DNA of 64,000 nucleotides from Rhizobium sp. J15 (GCF_002531825.1 NZ_NWSX01000001.1:310001-374000); one strand, 5' to 3'; shown: positions 46,020 through 55,756, counted from the first letter of the stretch. Notes: generated by a model from the sequence alone, not told the origin. Numbers and translations are program-made.

Positions 46020-46775
46020 TTACTCTTCGAACATCTTGCCGCTGCGCGCTTCCAGCCGATAGCGATAGCCGGGATAGACGAGGCGGGCGGTCGAGACCAC
46101 CTGTTTTGCCGACCATGTGCGCCGCCGGATCGTCAGGCACGGCTCGGTCTTCAGGATGGTCAGCAGTTTGCATTCCCAGGCCTGCGGCATCGCCGCCTCG
46201 ACCACGTGCTCGGAGCCGCTGAGTGGCGCCGCCGCCGTCAGATAGGCGTTCGGCGTCAGCGTCGTGAAATCCTGCTCGAGATATTCGGGAGCGGCCTCGG
46301 GATGAACGAAGCGGTCCTCGATCTGCACCGGGACGCCGTTCTCGCTGTGCACGATCAGCGAGTGAAAAACCGCCGCGCCGATGGGAAGCTCCAGCGCGTC
46401 CGCCACCTCCGGAGACGCCGTTTCCCGGGCCAGAACGACGACCGACGCCTGGTGCTCATGGCCGCGCTCGGCGATTTCCTCGGCAATGTTGCGCACCTCG
46501 AACAGCGCCGAATAGCCCTTGCGCTCGGCAACGAACGAACCGACGCCCTGGATGCGGACGAGCTCGCCTTCATTGGCGAGTTCGCGCAGCGCCCGGTTGG
46601 CGGTCATCTTGCTGACGCCGAGCTCGACCACCAGCTCGTTTTCCGACGGCACCCGATATTTCGGCGGCCATTCGCCGCTATGGATGCGGTCGAGGATCAC
46701 CTGTTTGACGCCGGCATAAAGGGGCGTGCTGTCATTTCCCGCCAGCTCGCGCTTCATCTCCCCGGAACGCTTCAT
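46020..46775 (-). CDS. hutC: Histidine utilisation repressor
   Basis: A 251-residue GntR/UTRA repressor that matches HutC closely: HSGEWPPKYRVPSENELVVELGVSKMTANRALRELANEGELVRIQGVGSFVAE (about residues 33-84), then FEVRNIAEEIAERGHEHQ, and UTRA motifs LIVHSENGVPVQIEDRFVHPE and TIRRRTWSAKQVVSTARLVYPG. HutC proteins bind urocanate as inducer. AGGA lies before the ATG at 46775. It is divergent from the polar amino acid importer operon and convergent with the first GntR gene. Confidence 0.92.
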   Translation of the reverse strand: MKRSGEMKRELAGNDSTPLYAGVKQVILDRIHSGEWPPKYRVPSENELVVELGVSKMTANRALRELANEGELVRIQGVGSFVAERKGYSALFEVRNIAEEIAERGHEHQASVVVLARETASPEVADALELPIGAAVFHSLIVHSENGVPVQIEDRFVHPEAAPEYLEQDFTTLTPNAYLTAAAPLSGSEHVVEAAMPQAWECKLLTILKTEPCLTIRRRTWSAKQVVSTARLVYPGYRYRLEARSGKMFEE

Positions 46776-46826
46776 TGCCTATTCCTTTTGCACGAATGGA
46801 ATTCGCCACATAAACCGACTTTCCTC

Positions 46827-46861
46827 TTGCATATCACAAAATATCTCATATGGTACCATAT
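46827..46861. promoter_or_regulatory. Promoter and palindromic operator of the importer/hutC region
   Basis: Reading rightward, TTGCAT (46827-46832), 16 bases, then TATGGT (46849-46854) could drive the importer operon. The perfect 14-base palindrome ATATGGTACCATAT (46848-46861) covers the -10 element and is followed by ACA, giving an ATATACA half like that in the hutI-hutF operator. Repression of the importer and of hutC itself from this site is plausible. Confidence 0.5.
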
Positions 46862-46970
46862 ACAACCTACCAATCGGTCCTTGAGAGATAAATAGGGCTG
46901 AGAGGGCAAGCCGGCGAAGATCGGCGATGGTGCCGCACGGTCAGTTTCAACATCAGAGGAGAATTCATCG

Positions 46971-47813
46971 ATGAAATTCAGCGCCATTCTGTTTTGCGGC
47001 GTCGCCGCCCTTTCTACCTTTGCAGCGCCCGCCTTCGCCAAGGACTGGACGAAGGCCACCATCACGCTCGAAGGCGCCTATGCGCCGTGGAACCTCACCA
47101 ATGCCGACGGCACGCTCGGCGGCTTCGAGCCGGAGCTTGCCAAGGTGCTCTGCGAGCGCGCCAAAATCGAATGCACGCTCGTCGCTTCCGACTGGGACGG
47201 CATGATCCCGGCGCTCAACGCCGGCAAGTTCGATGTCATCATGGATGCGCTGTCGATCACCGAAGAGCGCAAGCAGATCATCGACTTCACCATTCCCTAT
47301 GCCGCCACGCCCGCTGCCTTCGCCACGGCCAAGGACAGCCCGGTGGCCAACGCCGCCGGCACCGGCGCCACGATCAAGATGACGCCCGGCCAGACCGGCG
47401 TGAAGGAGATCGACGCGCTGAAGGAACTCTTCAAGGGCAAGACGATCGGCATCCAGGCGGCCACCGTCTACGCCAAGTTCGTCTATGACAACTTCGGCGA
47501 CATTGCCGAGATCCGCGAATACAAGACCGGCGCCGACCGTGACCTCGACCTGCAGAACGGCCGTATCGACCTCGGCTTCGATGACGCCGTCTATTTCGCC
47601 AATGCCTTCCAGACCGCCAACGGCGCGCTTGCCTTCACCGGTCCGGAGATCGTCGGCCCGATCTGGGGCGAGGGCGAAGGCCTTGGACTGCGCAAGGCCG
47701 ATACGGACCTGCGCGACAAGTTCAACGTGGCGATCAAGTCGGCGCTTGCCGACGGCACGGTCAAGGACCTCTCGATGAAGTGGTTCAAGATGGACGTCAG
47801 CCCGCAGCAGTAA
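46971..47813 (+). CDS. Polar amino acid ABC transporter binding protein (histidine/Lys-Arg-Orn type)
   Basis: A 280-residue family-3 binding protein with a Sec signal peptide (residues 1-23, ending AFA). Family motifs include GAYAPWNLTNADGTLGGFEPELAKVLCERA (about residues 35-64), DWDGMIPALNAGKFDVIMDALSITEERK and the hinge region around GIQAATVYAKFV. A longer insertion than in HisJ is seen around residues 118-145. Its place beside hutC and upstream of HisQMP-like genes suggests histidine or urocanate as ligand; this is inference. Confidence 0.92.
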   Translation: MKFSAILFCGVAALSTFAAPAFAKDWTKATITLEGAYAPWNLTNADGTLGGFEPELAKVLCERAKIECTLVASDWDGMIPALNAGKFDVIMDALSITEERKQIIDFTIPYAATPAAFATAKDSPVANAAGTGATIKMTPGQTGVKEIDALKELFKGKTIGIQAATVYAKFVYDNFGDIAEIREYKTGADRDLDLQNGRIDLGFDDAVYFANAFQTANGALAFTGPEIVGPIWGEGEGLGLRKADTDLRDKFNVAIKSALADGTVKDLSMKWFKMDVSPQQ

Positions 47814-47842
47814 GCGTTTCGGCCTTTCGGCCGCAGACACGG

Positions 47843-47866
47843 GTCTCCGGCTTTATCGCCGGAGAC
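47843..47866 (+). promoter_or_regulatory. Intercistronic hairpin between binding-protein and permease genes
   Basis: Perfect 9-base arms GTCTCCGGC and GCCGGAGAC with loop TTTATC, preceded by a smaller stem (GGCC-TTTC-GGCC). There is no T-run immediately after it, so it is more likely an mRNA-stabilising or partial-terminator structure that leaves more binding protein than permease. Confidence 0.6.
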
Positions 47867-47918
47867 TGCGTGTTATTGTCAATCCACAAAACACTGCCGC
47901 GGACGGGGAACGGACGAT

Positions 47919-48644
47919 ATGGCAAGTTTGGAACTGCTTGGCTTCGGCTCGACGGGATGGGGCGCGCTGCTCATTTTCGCCGCCTTGATGACGCTGGCCG
48001 TCACCGCGACGGCGCTTGCGATCGGCGCGGTGCTGGGCGCGATCGTGGCGGGTGCGAAACTCTCCGGCAATCCCATCTTCGTGGCGCTCGGCAATGTCTA
48101 TACGACAGTGTTCCGCGGCGTGCCGGAATTGCTGATCATCTATCTCATCTATTTCGGCGGTTCTTCGGCCGTGACCTCGATCGGCAAGGCGATGGGTTAC
48201 GAAGGGTTCCTCGGCCTGCCGTCCTTTGCCGCCGGCGCGCTTGCCGTCGGCATCATCTCCGGCGCCTATCAGGCAGAAGTGTTCCGCGGTGCGTTCCTGG
48301 CCATTTCCAAGGGTGAGCTCGAAGCGGCCTCGGCGATCGGCATGCATCGTGCCATGCGCTTTCGCCGCATCATCATGCCGCAGGTGCTGCGGCTGGCCAT
48401 TCCCGGCCTCGGCAATGTCTGGCAGCTCAGCCTCAAGGATTCGGCGCTGATCTCCGTCACCGGCCTTGCCGAACTGATGCGCACCAGCCAAGTGGCGGCG
48501 GGTTCGACGCGGCAATATTTCCTGTTCTTCATCGCCGGCGGCTGCCTCTATCTGATCCTGACCAGCCTTTCGGACCGCATCTTCAACGGTGCGGAACGAC
48601 GCGCCAACCGCAGCATGCCGGCATCCGCCATGGGCCAGGCGTAA
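47919..48644 (+). CDS. Polar amino acid ABC transporter permease, HisQ type
   Basis: A 241-residue inner-membrane permease with about five spans. The family motif is seen as YTTVFRGVPELLIIYLIYFGG (about residues 60-80) and the EAA loop as GELEAASAIGMHRAMRFRRIIMPQVLRLAIPGLGN (about residues 136-170). It pairs with the HisM-type permease encoded 10 bases downstream. Confidence 0.94.
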   Translation: MASLELLGFGSTGWGALLIFAALMTLAVTATALAIGAVLGAIVAGAKLSGNPIFVALGNVYTTVFRGVPELLIIYLIYFGGSSAVTSIGKAMGYEGFLGLPSFAAGALAVGIISGAYQAEVFRGAFLAISKGELEAASAIGMHRAMRFRRIIMPQVLRLAIPGLGNVWQLSLKDSALISVTGLAELMRTSQVAAGSTRQYFLFFIAGGCLYLILTSLSDRIFNGAERRANRSMPASAMGQA

Positions 48645-48654
48645 GGAGGCGACG

Positions 48655-49359
48655 ATGGATTTCACCTTTCTCGCATCGACCATGGTGACGCTGCTGAAGG
48701 CCGTGCCGACGACGCTGATCCTGTTTTCGCTGTCGATCTTCTTCGGCGGCCTGCTGGCGCTCGTCATCGTCTCGATGCGGGTCAGCGGCGACCCTGTGCT
48801 GTCGGGCTTCGCCAAGGGCTATATCTTCGTCTTCCGCGGCTCGCCGCTCTTGATCCAGATGTTCCTGGTGTTCTACGGCCTCGGCCAGTTCGGCGTCATC
48901 CGTTATTCCTTCCTCTGGCCCTTCCTGCGCGAGCCGATGGTCTGCGCCGTGCTGTCGCTGGCGCTCTGCACCGCCGGCTATACGGCGGAGATTTTCCGCG
49001 GCGGCATTCGCGCCGTTTCGCCGAAGGAGATCGAGGCGGCCCGCTCGATCGGCATGTCCGGTTTCCTGATGGTGCGCCGTATCCTGGCGCCGATCGCCTT
49101 CCGTCACGCGCTGCCGGCCTATTCCACCGAGATCGTGCTGATGATGAAGTCGACGGCGCTCGCCAGCCTCGTCACCGTCTGGGAGGTCACCGGCGTCGCC
49201 CAGCGACTGATCTCGCAGACCTACCGCACGATGGAGGTCTTCCTCTGCGCGGCGATCATCTATCTCGTCCTGAACTTCATCATCCTGCAGGGCATGGCCC
49301 TGCTCGAATATTCGCTGTCCCGACACCGCCGCGCGGCCCCGCAGCCGCTGAAGGCGTAA
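48655..49359 (+). CDS. Polar amino acid ABC transporter permease, HisM type
   Basis: A 234-residue permease with about five spans. [21 protein letters not shown] (about residues 59-79) and the EAA loop [33 protein letters not shown] (about residues 121-153) identify the family. AAGGAGG lies before the ATG at 48655, and the gene follows its partner by ten bases. Confidence 0.94.
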   Translation: MDFTFLASTMVTLLKAVPTTLILFSLSIFFGGLLALVIVSMRVSGDPVLSGFAKGYIFVFRGSPLLIQMFLVFYGLGQFGVIRYSFLWPFLREPMVCAVLSLALCTAGYTAEIFRGGIRAVSPKEIEAARSIGMSGFLMVRRILAPIAFRHALPAYSTEIVLMMKSTALASLVTVWEVTGVAQRLISQTYRTMEVFLCAAIIYLVLNFIILQGMALLEYSLSRHRRAAPQPLKA

Positions 49360-49384
49360 GCGGTTTTTGAAGATTGGAGCAACC

Positions 49385-50161
49385 ATGCCAGGCGTTACCC
49401 GACTTTCGGTCCGCAACATCCGCAAGAGCTTCGGCACGCACGAGGTGCTGCGCGGCATTTCCCTCGATGCGGAAGACGGCGATGTGATTTCGCTGCTCGG
49501 TGCCTCCGGCTCCGGCAAATCCACCTTTCTGCGCTGCATCAACCTGCTGGAAACCGCAAGCGATGGTGAGATCTGGGTCGATGGCGAACACATCGAGATG
49601 CTGCACAAGAACGGCAAGACAAGGCCGGCGAGCCAGAAGCAGGTCGACCATATAAGATCCGAACTCGGTATGGTGTTCCAGTCCTTCAATCTCTGGTCCC
49701 ACATGACGATCCTGCAGAACGTCATCGAGGGGCCTATCCATGTGCTGAAGCGGCCGCGCGCCGAGTGCGTCGCCGAGGCCGAAGCGCTGCTCGAAAAGGT
49801 CGGCATCGCGGACAAGCGCCATGCCTATCCCGCCCATCTTTCCGGCGGCCAGCAGCAGCGCGCGGCAATCGCCCGGGCGCTGGCGATGAAACCGAAGGTC
49901 ATGCTCTTCGACGAGCCGACATCCGCACTCGATCCGGAACTGGTCGGCGAGGTGCTGCGAGTCATGCGCGCGCTCGCCGAAGAGGGCATGACCATGCTGG
50001 TCGTCACCCACGAGATGAGCTTTGCCCGCAACGTCTCGAACCGCGTCGTCTTCATGCGCGAAGGGCTGGTCGAAAGCAGCGGCAAGCCGGACGATATGTT
50101 CGGCGGCGGCGCGTCGCCGGCCTTCCGCCAGTTCATCGGCCATTTCGGAACGGGGCAATGA
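49385..50161 (+). CDS. Polar amino acid ABC transporter ATPase, HisP type
   Basis: A 258-residue ATPase. Walker A is [18 protein letters not shown] (about residues 39-56), signature [15 protein letters not shown], Walker [21 protein letters not shown], and the switch His is in [20 protein letters not shown] precedes the ATG at 49385. The stop overlaps the start of the HAL-like gene (ATGA), so the lyase homologue belongs to the transporter operon. Confidence 0.95.
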   Translation: MPGVTRLSVRNIRKSFGTHEVLRGISLDAEDGDVISLLGASGSGKSTFLRCINLLETASDGEIWVDGEHIEMLHKNGKTRPASQKQVDHIRSELGMVFQSFNLWSHMTILQNVIEGPIHVLKRPRAECVAEAEALLEKVGIADKRHAYPAHLSGGQQQRAAIARALAMKPKVMLFDEPTSALDPELVGEVLRVMRALAEEGMTMLVVTHEMSFARNVSNRVVFMREGLVESSGKPDDMFGGGASPAFRQFIGHFGTGQ

Positions 50162-51648
50162 CGATCACCATCGATAGAGTGCTGACCTGGCGCGATGTCG
50201 CACGCGTCGGGGCAGGGGAGGCGCTTGCGCTGTCGCCGGCCGCCTGGGCCCGCGTCGAGCAGGCAAGCCGCATCGTCGAGCGCATCGTCGAGACGGGCGT
50301 GCGCGCCTATGGCGTCAACACCGGTGTCGGGGCGCTGGCCGATACGGTGGTCGACCGTCCCTCGCAGAGCCTGTTGTCACGCAGTATCGTGCTCAGCCAT
50401 GCCTGCGGTGTGGGACCACTGCTCGCCGCCCGCGAAGTCCGCGCCATCATCGCCGCTCAGATCGCCAATTTTGCCCACGGCCATTCCGGCGTGCGCCGCG
50501 AGATCGTCCAGCATCTCGCGGCCTTGCTGGAGCATGACTGCATTCCTGACGTGCCGTCGAAAGGCTCGGCCGGTTATCTCACCCACAATGCCCATACGGC
50601 ACTCGTTGTGATCGGCGAAGGCAGCGCGACGCTTGCCGGCCGGCGCATGAGCGGCCGAGAGGCGCTGGCGGCGATCGGCCTCGAGCCGCTGGTGCTCGGC
50701 GCCAAGGAAGGCCTGAGCCTCGTCAACGGCACGGCCTGCGCCACCGGCCTGACCGCCGTGGCGCTCTCTCGCGCCGAACGGCTGCTCGACTGGGCCGATG
50801 CCGCCGCGGCGCTGACGCTGGAAGCGGCAGGCTGCCAGATCGCTGCCTTCGATCAGGCGGTGCTGGCGCTGCGCCCGTCTGCCGGGATCGAGAGGGTCGG
50901 GGCCTCACTGCGCGCCCGGCTGCACGGTAGCGGCTTGGTCGCTGCCGCCCTCGGCCGGCGCACCCAGGATGCGCTCAGCCTCCGATCGGTGCCTCATGCG
51001 CATGGCGCCGCACGCGATGTCTTCGACAATTCCGCCCGCATCGCCGATCAGGAGCTTGCCTCGGTGACGGACAATCCCGCTGTGTCAGGCACGCCGGAGC
51101 AACCGATCGTTTCCTCCGAGGCCCATGCCGTGGCGCCGGCGCTCGGGCAGGCGGCCGACAGCCTCGCGATTGCTCTGGCGCAGATCGGCGCGATCAGCGA
51201 ACGGCGCATGGACCGGCTGGTCAATCCGCTGGTGAGCGGCCTGCCGCCCTTCCTGGCGAGCGATGCCGGCAGCCATTCCGGTTTCATGATCGCCCAATAT
51301 ACTGCGGCCGCGCTCAGCAACGAGAACCGCCGGCTTGCCGCGCCAGCGGCCATGGATGGCGGCCTGACCTCCGGCCTGCAGGAGGATTTCCTCGCCCATC
51401 CGACGGCGGCCGCCGGCAAGCTGCTCGCGATCATCGACAATGCCGAATATATCCTGGCGATCGAACTGATGTCCGCCGCGCAGGCCCATGATTTCCTGGC
51501 GGCGACGGCGCCGCGGGCGGCAGGCACCGACCTTATCTACAAGACTGTGCGGGCCCATGTCTCTCATTACGGCGACGAGCGGCCGCTCAATGGCGATATT
51601 GAGGCGGTGCGCAATCTGATCCGCGACGCCGCACCGCCGGCCGGCTGA
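50158..51648 (+). CDS. HAL/PAL-family protein lacking the MIO triad (HutH-like paralogue)
   Basis: A 496-residue protein with the overall histidine ammonia-lyase fold: Tyr51 in [17 protein letters not shown], Asn190 in [10 protein letters not shown], Gln270 and Arg276 in [15 protein letters not shown], and LQEDF near the end. The MIO-forming Ala-Ser-Gly is missing: where canonical HutH reads [15 protein letters not shown], this one reads [12 protein letters not shown] (residues 135-146), and the catalytic Tyr of the QDPY motif is Leu273. Normal MIO-dependent lyase activity is therefore doubtful. It is the last gene of the importer operon, overlapping the ATPase gene by four bases, so a role tied to uptake or to a related imidazole compound is possible. 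Confidence 0.85.
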   Translation: MTITIDRVLTWRDVARVGAGEALALSPAAWARVEQASRIVERIVETGVRAYGVNTGVGALADTVVDRPSQSLLSRSIVLSHACGVGPLLAAREVRAIIAAQIANFAHGHSGVRREIVQHLAALLEHDCIPDVPSKGSAGYLTHNAHTALVVIGEGSATLAGRRMSGREALAAIGLEPLVLGAKEGLSLVNGTACATGLTAVALSRAERLLDWADAAAALTLEAAGCQIAAFDQAVLALRPSAGIERVGASLRARLHGSGLVAAALGRRTQDALSLRSVPHAHGAARDVFDNSARIADQELASVTDNPAVSGTPEQPIVSSEAHAVAPALGQAADSLAIALAQIGAISERRMDRLVNPLVSGLPPFLASDAGSHSGFMIAQYTAAALSNENRRLAAPAAMDGGLTSGLQEDFLAHPTAAAGKLLAIIDNAEYILAIELMSAAQAHDFLAATAPRAAGTDLIYKTVRAHVSHYGDERPLNGDIEAVRNLIRDAAPPAG

Positions 51649-51656
51649 GCATCTCC

Positions 51657-52202
51657 TCAGAACGGTTTGCTGGTCGCTGAATCCTGCTTGGCCGGTTCCC
51701 CGGCTTCCAGCCGCTTGAGGCATTGCGCGAAGGTCGGATAGAGCTGGTCTACCCGCGAGATCGGCAGGGTCCAGTCGCCTTCGTCGCCGGCAAAGGTCAG
51801 TTGCACGTCGGGGGTTCCGGCAAAGGAATTCTTGATGATCTTTTTCAGGCCGGCGCTTCCCTTGCTGCCAATGGGCCAGAGGCGCAGCGTGTTCTTGTCG
51901 AAGAATTCGGCGGCGACCGCTTTCGTCACGTCGCGATCGGTCAGCGTCACCTCGGTCTTGGTGCCGGCCGGAATGTCCCAGCTGTTCTTGGCGACCAGCC
52001 AGAAGGTCTCGCTGGCGCTCTGGCGGAACTCCATGGTCTTGCCGATCTCGCTATCCCAGCGCAGGCGGCAATAGGACTGCGGGCCCTGGTTCTCAAAACC
52101 GACCGACCATTGTCTCGCGCCGCCCATCCATTCCGTCTCGCCCAAAGCCGAAGCCGGCTGCAGGGCCGCCGCCATCAGAACCATCGCGGTCAGAATTTTC
52201 AT
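51657..52202 (-). CDS. Periplasmic hypothetical protein with signal peptide
   Basis: About 181 residues with a Sec signal peptide (MKILTAMVLMAAALQPASALG). The mature part contains the paired features NQGPQSYCRLRWDSEIGK and YPTFAQCLKRLEAGE, with one Cys in each, perhaps forming a disulfide. No known domain is recognised. The start at 52202 is chosen because it places the signal peptide at the N-terminus. It converges on the HAL-like gene. Confidence 0.65.
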   Translation of the reverse strand: MKILTAMVLMAAALQPASALGETEWMGGARQWSVGFENQGPQSYCRLRWDSEIGKTMEFRQSASETFWLVAKNSWDIPAGTKTEVTLTDRDVTKAVAAEFFDKNTLRLWPIGSKGSAGLKKIIKNSFAGTPDVQLTFAGDEGDWTLPISRVDQLYPTFAQCLKRLEAGEPAKQDSATSKPF

Positions 52203-52391
52203 CGCCGAACCATCTCCAGGACAATCGGCTCCAGCCATAGCAAAAGAAGGTTGAGCCTTTGCTACCGGTCGTTTCCGACACCGGTCGAAGGTGGCCGCAA
52301 CTCCCTTTGAACGCCGCAAGGTCTTGAATTTGCGGCCGACCTTGCCGATGTGGCGAGGATCGACATGATGTGAAAGGAGTTCGACGGCGGC

Positions 52392-53129
52392 ATGAGCGAG
52401 ATTCAACGACGCGGATTTTTGGCAAGGCTCACCGCATATGAGCCGCTGACGCTGATCACGCTGGCATTGGTCGCAGGCGGGCTGTTCGTGCTGCAGCGGC
52501 TGACGAGCGAGGTTCTCGAGGGCGAGACCTTTCGTTTCGATGAGGCGATCCTGCTGGCGCTGCGCCAGCCGGGCAATCTTGCCGTGCCGATCGGTCCCGC
52601 CTGGCTGACGCATGCCGTCGACGATATCACCAGCCTCGGCGGCGTCACCGTGCTGACGCTGCTGACCGTCCTCATTACCGTCTATCTTCTGCTCGACCGG
52701 CGCTGGCAGATCGCGCTCTTCGTCTTTTCTTCGGTGCTGACTGGCTGGCTGGCAAGCACGCTCCTGAAAATCCTGGTGGCGCGGCCGCGCCCGGATGTCG
52801 TGCCGCATCTCGTCGAAGTGAGCGATCTGAGCTTCCCCTCCGGACACGCCATGGTCTCAGCGGTGACCTATCTGACGCTGGGGGCGCTGGTGGCGCGCAC
52901 GCAGCGTTACCGCTCTACCCGGATCTTCGTCATGGGCGCCGGCGTCTTCCTGGCCGTGATCGTCGGTCTCAGCCGGGTCTATCTCGGCGTCCACTACCCG
53001 ACGGATGTTTTCGCCGGATGGTGCGCCGGCGCGCTCTGGGCGCTCGGCTGCTGGCTGATCTCGAAACGGTTCATTCCAAGCCGCGCCTCCAACGATGCCG
53101 CCGAAACCGGAAACGGCGACAACGGGTAA
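52392..53129 (+). CDS. PAP2-family membrane phosphatase
   Basis: A 245-residue membrane protein with six spans and all three PAP2 motifs: KILVARPRPD (near residue 127), FPSGHAMVS (near 150) and SRVYLGVHYPTDV (near 197). Family members dephosphorylate lipid phosphates such as phosphatidic acid or undecaprenyl pyrophosphate in the periplasm. The precise lipid is unknown. It is a single gene ending at a strong terminator. Confidence 0.92.
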   Translation: MSEIQRRGFLARLTAYEPLTLITLALVAGGLFVLQRLTSEVLEGETFRFDEAILLALRQPGNLAVPIGPAWLTHAVDDITSLGGVTVLTLLTVLITVYLLLDRRWQIALFVFSSVLTGWLASTLLKILVARPRPDVVPHLVEVSDLSFPSGHAMVSAVTYLTLGALVARTQRYRSTRIFVMGAGVFLAVIVGLSRVYLGVHYPTDVFAGWCAGALWALGCWLISKRFIPSRASNDAAETGNGDNG

Positions 53130-53132
53130 CAC

Positions 53133-53172
53133 TTGCAGCGCCGCGCATCCTTTCAGACACGCGGCGCTGCAA
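53133..53172. terminator. Bidirectional hairpin terminator
   Basis: Perfect 13-base arms TTGCAGCGCCGCG (53133-53145) and CGCGGCGCTGCAA (53160-53172) with a 14-base loop, between the convergent PAP2 and dehydrogenase genes. The rightward side is followed by AACTTTC. Position and symmetry fit termination of both transcripts, although the T-runs are short. Confidence 0.7.
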
Positions 53173-53194
53173 AACTTTCAATCCTCGCGCCGTA

Positions 53195-55756
53195 TCAGGT
53201 GCGCGGCTTCAGATTTTCCGGGTCGTAGATCGGCTTGTAGCCGACGCCGACGACCTCCACCGGATAGGTCTCGTCGAAATACTCGACATTCAGCTTGCGT
53301 CCGACCTGGCAATGCGACCAGGGCAGGTAGGCCAGAGCAATGTTCTTGCCGACCGTCGGGCCGTAGGCGATCGAGGTCGTGTAGGAGCGGCGGCCGAGCT
53401 CGTCGACCAGCACCTCTCCGGTGGCGGGATCGACGACCGGCAGGTTGCCGAGCGGATAACGCTTCACGCCCGCTTTGTCGGTATTCTCCGTCATCACGAG
53501 TGTGCAGAGCATGGCCGGCTGGTGCTCACGCGCCTTGTATTCCAGATGTTTTGCCTTGCCGCGGAAATCGGCTTCCTTGACCTTCGGACGGGCGAGATCG
53601 GCTTCGATCAGGTTGTACTGGGTCAAGAGGTCGGCGTTCTGCAGGCGCAGGCTCTTTTCCATGCGGCGCGAGTTGGCATAGGTCTCGACGCCGAAGGCCA
53701 TAACGCCGGTCGCGCGCAGCGCATCCCAGACGGCGAGGCCGTCTTCGTACTTCATGTGCAGTTCCCAGCCCTGCTCGCCGACATAGGAGATGCGGAAAGC
53801 GGTGACGGACTTGCCGGCGATTTCGATCGGTTTGATCGCTGCGAAGGCGAAGTTTTCCTGATCGAGGCCGGCCGGATCGGCCACGGCCTTTTTCAGCGTG
53901 TCGCGGGCGTTCGGACCCCAGATACCGATCGTCACGAATTTCTCCGAGACGTCGGTGATGGTCACGTCGAGGCCGCGGTCTTCGGCGACGCGCTTCATAT
54001 AGTACAGGTCGCGCGGGCCGGCATCGGCGCCGTTGACGAGGCGGCAGCGGTCGGCCATGCGGAAGACGGTGAAGTCGGCGCGGACCATGCCTTCGTCGTC
54101 GAGGAAGTGGGTGTAAACGCCCTTGCCGATGTTGGCATCGCCGCCGACCTTGGCGGCGCACAGCCACTCCATCAGCTCGATATGGTCAGGCCCCTCGATA
54201 TCGACCATGTGGAAGTGGCTGAGATTGACGATGCCGCAATCCTCGCTCATCGCCAGATGCTCGGCATTCGATACGCGCCAGAAATGGCGGCTGTCCCATT
54301 CGTTCTCACGGACCGGCACGCGGTCGCCGTATTTCTCCAGAAGGTGCTCGTTGGCGGCGTAGCCGTGCGCACGCTCCCAGCCGCCCAGCTCCATGAAGTA
54401 GCCGCCGAGTTCCTTTTCGCGCTCATAGAAGGGCGAGCGCTTGGCGTTGCGGCCGGATACATAGGGTTCGCGGGTGTGAACAGCCGGGAAATAGATCTTC
54501 TGGGCGGCTTCGTAGCAGCGGCCCTCGATGAACTCTTCCGTCAGCTGATGCGGATAGAAGCGGGCGTAGTCGATGCTGTTGTGATCGATTTCGGTGCGGC
54601 CATCGGTCATCCAGTCGGCGATCAGCTTGCCGTAGCCCGGGCCGTCCTTGACCCAGATGGCAACGCAATACCAGAGACCCCTGACCTTTTGGCTCTCGCC
54701 GCAGGATGCGCCGCCGCTGGCGGAAACCTGCAGCAGGCCGTTGAAGGAGTGGCCTTCGTTATAACCGAGCTCGCCGAGGATCGGCGTCAGTTCCATGGCG
54801 CGCTCGAGCGGCTCGATGATCTGTTCCATCTCGAGGTCGCGCTGCGACGGCGAAAGGCGCGCTTCGTGCTTTTCGAGAATATCGCGCGGATGGCACATGC
54901 GCGGATTGTTGGCTTCGTAATAGCCCCACTCGATCTGGCCGCCCTCGGTCGTCGCCGGGTCGCCGGTATCGCGCATATAGGCGGAGTTGCCCTGGTCGCG
55001 CAGCAGCGGGAAGCCGATTTCCTTGCCGGTGCCTTCGAACTCGTTATAGGGACCGAAGAAGGTGAGCGGGTGATCGACCGGCATGACCGGCAGGTCTTCG
55101 CCGACCATTTCGGCGATCAGGCGTCCCCAGAGGCCGGCGCAGACGATGACGTGGTCGGCCATGATCGTGCCGCGATGGGTGACGACGCCCTTGATGCGGC
55201 CGCCTTCGACGATCAGCGACTTCGCCGGCGTGTTGCCGAAGACCTTGAGCTTGCCGGCCTTTTCGGCGGCATCGACCAGCTTGCCGGCAACGGTCTGCGA
55301 GCGCGGGATGACAAGGCCGGCATCCGGATCGAAGAGACCGCCCATCACCTGATCTTCCTCGATCAGCGGGAATTTCTCCTTGATCTCGGAGGGGCTGACA
55401 TAATGGGCGCGCGTGCCGAAAGCGCGGGCCGAGGACAGCTTGCGCTTGATTTCCTCCATCCAGGCGTCGTCGCCGGTGCGGGCCACTTCAAGGCCGCCGA
55501 TGCGGGCGTAGTGGCCCATCTTCTCGTAGAAATCGATCGAATATTGCGTCGTCCAGACCGACAGATAGTCGTGGCTCGTGGTGTAACAGAAGTCCGAGGC
55601 ATGGGCGGTCGAGCCGATATCGGTCGGGATGCCCGACTTGTCGATGCCGACGATATCGTCCCATCCACGCTCGACCAGATGGTGAGCGATGGAGGCTCCG
55701 ACGATGCCGCCGAGCCCGATGATGACGACCTTTGCCTTTTCCGGAAATGCTGCCAC
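53195..55756 (-). CDS. FAD-dependent dehydrogenase with GcvT-like domain (dimethylglycine/sarcosine dehydrogenase family)
   Basis: An 853-residue two-part enzyme. Residues about 1-400 form a DAO-type flavoprotein with the dinucleotide motif VVIIGLGGIVGASIAHHL at residues 10-27. Residues about 430-850 form a GcvT/aminomethyltransferase domain with NLSHFHMVDIEGPDH and ISYVGEQGWELHMKYED. Relatives demethylate dimethylglycine, sarcosine or related N-methyl compounds and pass the one-carbon unit to tetrahydrofolate. The usual His for covalent FAD just after the first domain motif is not obvious. It is monocistronic; a folD-like remnant lies just upstream. Confidence 0.88.
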   Translation of the reverse strand: MAAFPEKAKVVIIGLGGIVGASIAHHLVERGWDDIVGIDKSGIPTDIGSTAHASDFCYTTSHDYLSVWTTQYSIDFYEKMGHYARIGGLEVARTGDDAWMEEIKRKLSSARAFGTRAHYVSPSEIKEKFPLIEEDQVMGGLFDPDAGLVIPRSQTVAGKLVDAAEKAGKLKVFGNTPAKSLIVEGGRIKGVVTHRGTIMADHVIVCAGLWGRLIAEMVGEDLPVMPVDHPLTFFGPYNEFEGTGKEIGFPLLRDQGNSAYMRDTGDPATTEGGQIEWGYYEANNPRMCHPRDILEKHEARLSPSQRDLEMEQIIEPLERAMELTPILGELGYNEGHSFNGLLQVSASGGASCGESQKVRGLWYCVAIWVKDGPGYGKLIADWMTDGRTEIDHNSIDYARFYPHQLTEEFIEGRCYEAAQKIYFPAVHTREPYVSGRNAKRSPFYEREKELGGYFMELGGWERAHGYAANEHLLEKYGDRVPVRENEWDSRHFWRVSNAEHLAMSEDCGIVNLSHFHMVDIEGPDHIELMEWLCAAKVGGDANIGKGVYTHFLDDEGMVRADFTVFRMADRCRLVNGADAGPRDLYYMKRVAEDRGLDVTITDVSEKFVTIGIWGPNARDTLKKAVADPAGLDQENFAFAAIKPIEIAGKSVTAFRISYVGEQGWELHMKYEDGLAVWDALRATGVMAFGVETYANSRRMEKSLRLQNADLLTQYNLIEADLARPKVKEADFRGKAKHLEYKAREHQPAMLCTLVMTENTDKAGVKRYPLGNLPVVDPATGEVLVDELGRRSYTTSIAYGPTVGKNIALAYLPWSHCQVGRKLNVEYFDETYPVEVVGVGYKPIYDPENLKPRT

